Assembly: GCF_000499845.2 (NCBI RefSeq)
Contig: NC_023754.2
Coordinates: 25,020,611 to 25,084,610, forward strand
Direction of reading: 5' to 3'
Origin: Phaseolus vulgaris
Taxonomy: Eukaryota; Streptophyta; Magnoliopsida; Fabales; Fabaceae
Length of the DNA stretch: 64,000 bases
The notes under the pieces are model-generated. The model made no database searches. It was not told the origin of the DNA and worked only from the letters and a program-made list of their open reading frames with translations. Shown one piece after another: positions 55,861-64,000 of this stretch. The position numbers were made by a program, and so were the translations under genes. Every line of letters starts with the position of its first letter. The stretch's first letter is position 1.

Positions 55861-58401
55861 TAATTATACAATAAAATCATTTTCAATCTTTTATTAGAAC
55901 TTCTTGTGGATAGTTTATTATAGATTATTCAAACTAAAAGGTTAGTTAAGGATATAACTATACCAAAAGTTTATTTAAAGAAATAAACAGTTACAACAAC
56001 CATTCCCCATCATTAATTACTACGTAGATTATTATAGATTATAGATAAACTAATTATTTTGTTTATGGAAATATATTATTTATCTTCTTTAATTCTAAAT
56101 TATCACAAGAAATTCAATTAATTGTTTGTACGTTGAGATTGAGAGAGAGCGTGTGAATTTTTTTTAATCAAGTGATTGAAACCAAATTATTGTTAGCTAG
56201 ATATCCATATCAATGCTCTACTATAGAGACAACAAATAGAAGTTTACTTTAAATGATTGATTTTTGAAAACTTTACAACATAAAAATTTAATTTATAAAA
56301 CATTTAGCTTTTAGGTATATTAATCCTTCTAATATTGCTTCACGATATGTTAGGGAAATTATAATTTTATTCTGAATTATTGAAAATTTTGCAACATAAA
56401 AAGTAAGCATGAATTTAAAATATTTAAGTATTTTTAAGTAATTTAAATTTTGAAACGTAAAATAGATATTTTAGGTGCAAGATTTAACTTATATGTTGCG
56501 TTTAAAGAGTATTTATTAAATCGATTTTATCCACGAACTCAACAATTTAAATTCATTAATTTACTTCTGGCTTATTTATGTTTTTTTTTTTGGCTTTAGA
56601 CTTAAATCATCAGTCATAGTTTATTTGGTTATGGAATTATTTTTTTCAATTTGAATCAATCCAACTTTTTAGTTTTTTTATTGTATCAGTCTTTTACACT
56701 AATGAAAATAAGCTTCCTTCAAAGAAAGTGTAATATTATGAAACAAAATAGAAAGATGAATAAAAGAGAACAAATAAACAAAAGAGTAAAATGAAGGTAA
56801 ATGATATAAGAATGAATATATCTTTTTTTCTTTTTGTTGAAATCAAAACAAATGGTCTGAATATATATAAGTAGATTTAACTAAAGAGGAAAACCACTAA
56901 TAATTAAATAGAAGAATCATAACACACAAAGACAAAATAAAGGTTATTCATCTCTATAAAAAGAAATAACTGATAACTATAAAAGATAACTAATTAATAT
57001 TAAGATCATTCTATAACTATAACTCTAATATCCGTATGAGACATGACATGTTATTATTTGGGAGTTGGATAGAAAATTTATATAAAAGGAAACAGTACGT
57101 ATAAATGAGTATGAAATTGGCGATTTGAGCCATCTGAAATTTAAACATCCTCTCGTAAGTGGAGTTGGTGGATAACATGGCATGGTTGATTGGAATACAT
57201 GTTTTGTTTGGAATGCAACCATGCAATGGATGCTCAAGAGCCCTGTATGTGGTCCAGGTAAAGCACGAGCTTAAATAAGAATTAAATTTTCAAAATCACA
57301 ATTCACTTTCTCAAATTGCTACTTAAACTCCACTTTTTCTATTAAAATATTGTATTAATGAGATATCCTAAAATCTTATACCTATATACTCTATGATCAC
57401 ACACCTTTTATATATTCATTTCATTATAATTTTATTTTTTTTCACCTCATCACAATCGATCACAAATGTTGTTCAACTGTAAAAAATTATCAATTCAAAT
57501 GTATACACAGAACCAATAAAAATAACATAATGCATAAAAGGATTTACAACTCAAATTCTATCATTATTTTCCATTTTAACATATTTTACCATTCTTATAT
57601 ATTTTTCTAAAATTACATTCAATCTCATAATTGGATAATTCAAACATTGATATACAATATTAAAAATCATAGAAAATAATTAAAAATAGATTTGACATTA
57701 TACTAAGTTGCCTTCTAACTACTGATTAATAAAAGAAAATTCTAGGAAAATATACATAATTAAAATTCTAATTTGTATTTTTTAGATATAATTTAAATTT
57801 TTTAAATTTATTATTTTTAAATCATCTCTTCCAAAACTAGTAAAATAAATAGGAGTTACACTTAATCATTAAATTTAAAAAAAAAAAATTGAAAATTTCT
57901 GAAAGAGTGTTTTGCTAATCAAAATCCTAAGAATTATCCAATATAAATTGAAAGTCTCACATTTAATAGAAATAAAAAAAAATTGTGACGAAGAAATACC
58001 ACAAACATTAATTTTAAGAGTTTGGATGGAAAGTATTCTCTTAATCTCTTAAGAATTTAAAACTTAGTATTTGTGATTTTTTTCCCCTTATATTATTCAA
58101 TTTTATTATCCTACCAAATATGAATTTTCAGCTTATATTTAAATTTTTAATATAAAAAATGTAAAAACAACTACAACATGTGAACAGTATAAATACAAGA
58201 ATAATAATAGCAAATCAACATTTAGGTTGGAAATTATGCATTTGGAGTAAGATTTACAAATACTTTCCTACCAACAATGAATTATAATTTGAGTTTTCGT
58301 TATCTAAAACAACACGGCAATTTTGAAAATCATTGTCCACACATATTTTATTTAACAAACTAAGAGAGAAAAAGAATATTCAATAATATGATATTTTATA
58401 C

Positions 58402-58797
58402 TGTTGGGTCATGAACTTGACCCGATGTTTGGTCATTTATGGGTCGTTTCCGACTTATGTATCTAATATTATGAGGGAGCATAAGTTAAGGAGTCTCAAT
58501 CAATCAGACTTAATCATCTTCAATGACTCAATTAAGACAGAATCATGACTAAAGGTGGAGAGGTTACAATTCAGTTTATATATACTTGATTATGCTCTAC
58601 AGAAAGACACATAATCTAAACATCTAATAAACCACAGAGGGAGTACTCTCAACTCCTATTTCATATTATACTCATTATATTAATACTCTTACTGACTTGA
58701 GCGTAGGAGTGTCATCGCAACCTCTCTCGTTTCCAGAAGACCTTACTCATCCAAATTCCGACCAACCTTGTTGCGACCAACCTTGTTGGTTAGAACA
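58402..58797 (+). mobile_element. Probable solo LTR
   Basis: The stretch starts TGTTGGGTCATGAACTTGAC and ends GGTTAGAACA, so it has TG and CA ends. It is flanked by TATAC (58397-58401) and TATAT (58798-58802), a likely 5-bp target duplication with one change. Inside are a TATATATA-like element near 58577 and the block TACTGACTTGAGCGTAGGAG, which I associate with the R-U5 part of plant LTRs. No internal domain follows, as expected after LTR-LTR recombination. Confidence 0.6.
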
Positions 58798-61700
58798 TAT
58801 ATCATTAATCCCTTAAAATATAAGCAAAATTACTTCAGAAGAAAAGATAATTTATGTAGGTGACGGTAATATGGGAGAGTTAAAAGATAAAGAAATTGTG
58901 TTGTGTTAAACATGCAAGAGTTAATTCAACTGAAATATTTACTCTCACTCAATTACTAATAAGTCGATTTCATTTTTTTATTAAGAATTTGTCATAAAGA
59001 ATGACAATTTTTAAATTAATAGATAAGAAGTCATTATTTAGAAGAACACGTCAATTTGGAGTTTTTTATACGTGTACCGTTTTCATTTTATTAAATTGGA
59101 CACTTCAGTTTCTTTATTTTTTACTTTTTATATTGAATACTTTTTTATATATTTAGTAAATTAGGTATTTTAATTTTAATTTAATAATTAAATTTCACTG
59201 TACTATTTTATTTAAAATCTCAATTTATTTGATTTTGAATAAAAGTTCTCATCTCAATTTACATATTTATTATAACTAGTTTTATTTTTTATTTCGTCTT
59301 TCAATAAATTAAACTCAATTTAACCCGAATTAAAAAAATATATTAAAAATTTATCATCTAAAATCAACACAGCAACATTAAAAAATTATAAACATCTATA
59401 TATATTTTTTCCATATAAAATAACATAACTTTATAATTATAAAATTTAATTCTTAAATTTAAATTAAAAATCATAAATAATTAAATATATTAAAAAAAAC
59501 CTCGTTTGATATGAAAGGCAACAGGATTTTTTTTTTAAAAAAAAGTTAAATTTTCCACATATATGAAGACTTCATTTGAAAAAAATAATTGAAATCACTC
59601 ACAGAGACATAATTTTTAACCAGTTATATTCTTGTGACAACTTTTTAATAAAAAATAAATAAAGTCATTATTTGGGGACAACTACATGATGATTTTATAT
59701 ATTTTTTCAAATATTTCCGTATTCTTAATTTTATTAAAAAATACACTTATGTTTCCCTTGAACAGCACATGTCCAGAAAAATAAATGAAGGGGTAATCAG
59801 GCAATGTAACTAGAAGCACAGAAAAGTCTAAAACCTTTAAGAATAATATATATATTCTCTATTATACTAAGATTTTTTATAAACAAATAAATTTAGTAAC
59901 AAAGAGGTTAACACCACAAAGAAAATGAACAATGACCACTCAGTTTTGCTTATAATGCAACATGGTAACAAGCAAGTGACTGTGATGATGTAGTTCATCG
60001 ATCAAAACTGTTACTTTTTTTTCCATTAATTAAAGCGTGCAATTCTCTGATACAAATCTCTCAAGAGCAAAACAAAAAAGCATACACACACCTGATTGAA
60101 GTACATGCATATCTTCAACATGAACCTGTTTTGGGTAGCCATCATTTCTGCAGTATTATATTAAATTGAATGTCTGGCTTCATTGAAGAAATTTGTCGTC
60201 CTCGTGCATGCATGTGTATTTTGCAGTACGATATAGTTTTTAACTAAGATCAACATGAAATCATTGCATCCAATAGGTAGAGACTTGCGGGGCTAATTTC
60301 AGTAACTGGGTTCCATACAAAGAATGTTCATTTTTAGCAAAAGCTTGTGGTGGCATGCACCATGTATTGAAAGCTGATGGGGACTGTTCTATGCACCAGT
60401 CACTGTCTACGCCAATACTCTGCACACCAATTAATAATAACCCTAAGTTTTGGAGCTCTTATTCGAAGAAATTAATAACACTAATATATAAGACAGGGAT
60501 TTATAAGTCTGGTGAGAAATATGAAGATAGGGATTCTACGATTAGATTAGACACATACTCAAGTGTTGAGTTGAGAAAGAGACCTCACAGTTCTGAGCCA
60601 CATACTTAGAACAAAGAGCCAAAAGGGCTTTTGAACTTTCTCTGAGTAGTTGAGTTCAACTTATGACATGTTGTTGGATACCAGACTCTGAGGACACCCC
60701 CCACTAACTCTTAAAATAATCATTTAAGACATTCACATTCAGATATATGCATTCGTTGCACCAAACGGAAAATATCTACTTCAAACTCAGCAAGGAATCA
60801 TATATTTCTCCTCCTTATCATGCTTTTCCACTTATATATGCTGCATATGTATCTATCTGTTCTATGTTCCCAACCAAAAATACCTGCAACCTAATTACTT
60901 TTTATAAAACTTACACATTAGTTATGTTAAGGGATGTCTGTAAAATTTGGCATTTTGTTAAAACTTAGTAACAACATAAGTTTTGTTATGCAAGAACATT
61001 AGGAATAAGGTTTTATATTTTTATTATATAATAGGGCTTAAAATTTATAGACATTCACTTAAATATTAAATTACAAAAATATCTATGGACAGACAAATTA
61101 TTGTAATATTTTTAACTGTTTTATTTATTTTTTGTAGGAACTAATGGAAAGAAGTAAGAGAAGAAAAAATGTTATAGAAACTGATTAAAGGTTGTACAAG
61201 ATTGCAAAATTGTTGAGTTGATTTTATTTCGTCTGATTTACTTCAATAATATATATAATAAAATTACAATTACGGGAAGCTATCTATAGAATAAGAATTC
61301 TGTAAACTGACAATTAATGCAATAATAAAATAGTTTAAGGGTAATAAAATCAGAATTAATAATAATAAAATCTAAATTAATAATCAACATTCCTTCTTAA
61401 TTCTGATTTGGAACAACCTCTTAATTTAATGAAAACATTGATCCTCAATGGTTTATAAGTGAAAATATCTGCATTCTGATTTTCTGATTGTAGTTTTCCA
61501 ATTTGAAAATAATATTTATTTTTGTGTATTTTACTTGACAAATATATTTTTATCACAAACTTGACACTTTTGAGTTTAAATTAACAATAGTAACAACACA
61601 TTCAAAGTTAAAGATTGATGGGGAAAAAAAATATCAGTGGATATAAAGTTGGGATTGGATTTTATCATTCACCTCATTTAAACTATAAGAGTGTCTTTTG

Positions 61701-63033
61701 TTTGATAGTGTTTTCAATCTTTGAAATCTGGAATAATTTTAATTTAGGTCTTCAAATTTAAAAAGTGTTTTTAATCGTTGAAAAAAAAGATTTACATAAT
61801 AAAAAATAAAATTGAGGAACTAAAATATATATAAAATTTATATTCTAAATCCCAAAACTTAAAATCAAAACCCTTCAAAAACTCATTTAAAATATAGTGT
61901 TTAAGAACTAAAATTATATTTTTCACTTTTGAGAAACGAAAAAAATTGTTTTATTTTTAATTTAAAGAACAAAAAAGAGCTATCTCAAAATTGAGGGACT
62001 AAAATCATAAATAATTTTTTTTTACCAAATTTTACGTGTATTTATATTAGTTAGGTCCCTTTCTAATGACACATTCTTCCATCAGCACGGTGCATTAGGG
62101 AAATGAAACAAGTAACTACACTATTCCAAAGGTTGTTACTTGTTTCCATCCAACTTTTAATTTAATACCAACTATGTTATATTTATATATTGAATGGGAA
62201 TATATAGAAACAAGACAGAAAATACATTTTTTTTTGGATTAACATCAAATAGTCAAAATTCATATTAGTATGATTTAAAAACTAAAACAGGTACGTTAGC
62301 ATGAGAAAATAATAGGATACATATTTATTTAATATCATTAATATATATAATAAAATAGTATTTTTATATTTGTATTGTTATAACTAAAATTCTTAATAAA
62401 TAAATACTTTAGAGTTTCAAATTTTATTTTCACTTTATGATAACTAAATTATATTTTGATAAAAAATATTTCAACCATTAATATTTTCTTTTAAAACAAT
62501 TAAATTTAAGAAAAATAGGAAAAATCATATTAACAGACGAGAATTTTTAAAAAACCTAAAATATTTAATGAATAAATAAATAAAAATATTTATTGAATAA
62601 TGACTCCTGTATTTTCATTGATATATTAATTATAATTCATAGAGAGATACGCAGAAAGCATATGTATTTTGTATGCCTCTGTTTATTACTAGAGGATAGC
62701 GTAATGATACGTTAAACTTAAAAAATTACTTAAATATAATTAGCCACAGTTTTGCTCCTCGTATTAGGAGATAATAAATTTAAATGAAAAACATGACCAT
62801 ATTTTAAGTTCTTAAAGGACCTACAAGACTATCAAATTTTGTAAAACACTATTTGAATAACACCTATAGCTTCAAAGGATAAACAGGGTTTACTAACCAA
62901 CAAACTAGGGTAGCTACAAAATCCAGGTATCGTTTCTTGGAATTATTACGCCTTGGGCCTTGGCCTTTTTCTTTGTTATTTCGAGAAGCAGTAGCATCTG
63001 GATCAAAGTTATGGTCCAGACCGCGTATATCAA

Positions 63034-63365
63034 GGTAAATTCTTTCTACACCCAATCTTTTTGAATCTGCACTATACATAATTTTAAATTTCTGAAAATG
63101 CCTTTCGTTCTAGAAATAAAAATCCAAAATTAAAAATAATACATTTTGGAAAAATAGATTCGAAAGATATTATTGTCTTTCAGAAATAAAAATCCCACTC
63201 CAGATTAAAAAAAAAAAACGCAATACAAAAAATTCGTTTTGAAAGAAAAAAAATCAAGAAACATATTCTAAAAAATTACTCCAGAATACCATAATTCATT
63301 TAAGAGCATTTTCGTCTTTTCATATTAAAATTGGGTGCAGTTATATGGTGCAGGAAGTAATTCCC
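63034..63365. mobile_element. Mutator-like MITE, copy 1, with 9-bp target duplication
   Basis: The left end reads GGTAAATTCTTTCTACACCC and the right end GGTGCAGGAAGTAATTCC, which pair as imperfect terminal inverted repeats. Flanks are GTATATCAA (63025-63033) and CTATATCAA (63366-63374), an 8-of-9 match. The interior has AAATAAAAATCC units and matches copy 2 in order. No protein is encoded. Confidence 0.7.
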
Positions 63366-63480
63366 CTATATCAAACCCATCCAAGAAAATTAGGTTGGAC
63401 CATAACATTTTATAATCCGTTAATATTGGGCCTTCTTGTGATCCATGTGTCCCTCCAATTGAGCGATTGAGCCGAACCTA

Positions 63481-63787
63481 GGCAAATGCTCCCTGCACCC
63501 AACACTTTTGAACCTGCACCCAACATAATTTCAAAAATTCCAAAAATACCCTTTATTCCGGAAATAAAAATCCAGAATTGAAAATAATGCATTTCCGAAA
63601 AAAAAAATCCAGAAGAGGTTTTTGTGTTTTGGATATAAAAATCCGGAAAAAGTTATCCGAAAGAGATTATTGTGTTCTGGAAAAAGGGGTCCAGAATGTA
63701 ATTTTATATACACCCCATTTTCTTAAGGGTATTTTCGGTATTTCCCCTGTGATTGGGTGCAATAATATGGTGCAGGAAGCAATTGCC
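63481..63787. mobile_element. Mutator-like MITE, copy 2, with 9-bp target duplication
   Basis: The left end GGCAAATGCTCCCTGCACCC and the inverse of the right end, GGCAATTGCTTCCTGCACC, differ at two positions. Flanks are CCGAACCTA (63472-63480) and CCGAACCAA (63788-63796), matching at 8 of 9 bases, the duplication length of Mutator elements. The interior repeats CCGGAAATAAAAATCCAGAA-like units. Open frames here are spurious. It lies 115 bp from copy 1 in the same orientation. Confidence 0.78.
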
Positions 63788-63796
63788 CCGAACCAA

Positions 63797-64000
63797 TGGA
63801 GCTATTTGAACAAACCCTGTCCAATTTAATTTACACTGCATCTAAGTAGGCTCAGAAATAAGGCAAATTTGTGGATTTATTTTATTAGTCAAAGTTTATT
63901 TGGTAAAACAAAGTAGCATTTGATCAGTTATTAGATTTGATATGTCACTGATGAATGTAAATTGGATTGACCCAATTGATTTTAAGGTTGAACAAATGAA
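63797..64000. other. End of window, no feature seen
   Basis: A+T-rich sequence without recognisable genes or repeats. Confidence 0.4.

Larger units (their letters stand above)
42043..63033. other. 21-kb gene-free, A+T-rich, transposon-scarred region
   Basis: No exon chain could be built on either strand. Most bases are A/T homopolymer and dinucleotide runs. Identified pieces are listed separately: CACTA MITE, TRIM copies, (TA)n, MITE relic, copia gag relic, dispersed repeat and solo LTR. Less A+T-rich islands lie near 45.2-45.7 kb (CT-rich, leader-like, ending in a donor-like TTTGTAAGTAACT at 45658), 52.7-53.0 kb, 54.1-54.2 kb (TATATA followed by CA-rich sequence) and 60.3-60.6 kb. None yields a recognisable protein. 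They could belong to non-coding transcripts. Confidence 0.5.

Noticed and set aside
57025..57237. Minus-strand Cys-containing frames considered as a secreted peptide gene
   Set aside because: There is no signal peptide, no known cysteine pattern and two overlapping frames of similar quality.
60355..60609. 84-codon + strand frame in a less A+T-rich island
   Set aside because: No recognisable family and no splice partners; composition alone is not enough to call a gene.
63457..63477. Partial likeness to miR171 (GATTGAGCCG)
   Set aside because: Only about ten bases agree, the rest differ, and no hairpin partner is nearby.

Overview
The window is nuclear DNA of a flowering plant. Genes have many short exons with GT-AG introns, the DNA between them is very A+T-rich, and the proteins match known plant families: plastid terminal oxidase, ACC oxidase, RIN4/NOI, an EH-domain ATPase and a DUF3537 receptor-like membrane protein. 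Intron sizes and a repeat family beginning TGTTGGAGATCCCACATCGA, which I associate with legumes, suggest a papilionoid legume of the Phaseolus/Vigna type. The species is inferred, not proven.

Genes occupy only about 0.9-42 kb. In order they are: a SHOU4-like membrane protein (+, 867-4301); a peroxisomal short-chain dehydrogenase of the IBR1 type ending in the PTS1 signal SRL (-, 5305-7560); an EHD1/EHD2-type endocytic ATPase with 15 coding exons (-, 10468-14041); a two-NOI-domain RIN4-like protein (-, about 17156-18228); a DUF3537 gustatory-receptor-like protein (-, 20183-22774); the plastid terminal oxidase PTOX/IMMUTANS (+, 27874-31577); and 1-aminocyclopropane-1-carboxylate oxidase (-, 40170-41945). 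For all except the RIN4-like C-terminus, every splice junction could be followed in frame by reading the bases, and no disabling mutation was seen.

From 42 to 64 kb I find no gene. The stretch is A+T-rich and holds transposon debris: a CACTA-type MITE with a 3-bp target duplication, a complete miniature LTR retrotransposon (TRIM) with a 5-bp target duplication, a probable solo LTR, a decayed copia gag, a long (TA)n tract, and two neighbouring Mutator-like MITEs, each with its own 9-bp target duplication. Four more decayed copies of the same TRIM family lie at 8.7, 27, 33.5 and 44.8 kb. A second repeat is shared between 9.1-9.5 and 55.4-55.9 kb.

The genes are not an operon and do not form one pathway. 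Their adjacency is still informative. From memory, Arabidopsis keeps EHD2 next to IBR1, EHD1 next to a DUF3537 gene, and PTOX next to another DUF3537 gene. The order IBR1-EHD-RIN4-like-DUF3537-PTOX here would therefore be an ancestral block that Arabidopsis has split among duplicated segments. No clearly new biological system was found. The best leads are this block, the receptor-like gene, the RIN4-like protein without a visible cysteine cluster, a duplicated element just upstream of the EHD gene, and a PTOX stop codon that overlaps a splice-donor-like site.
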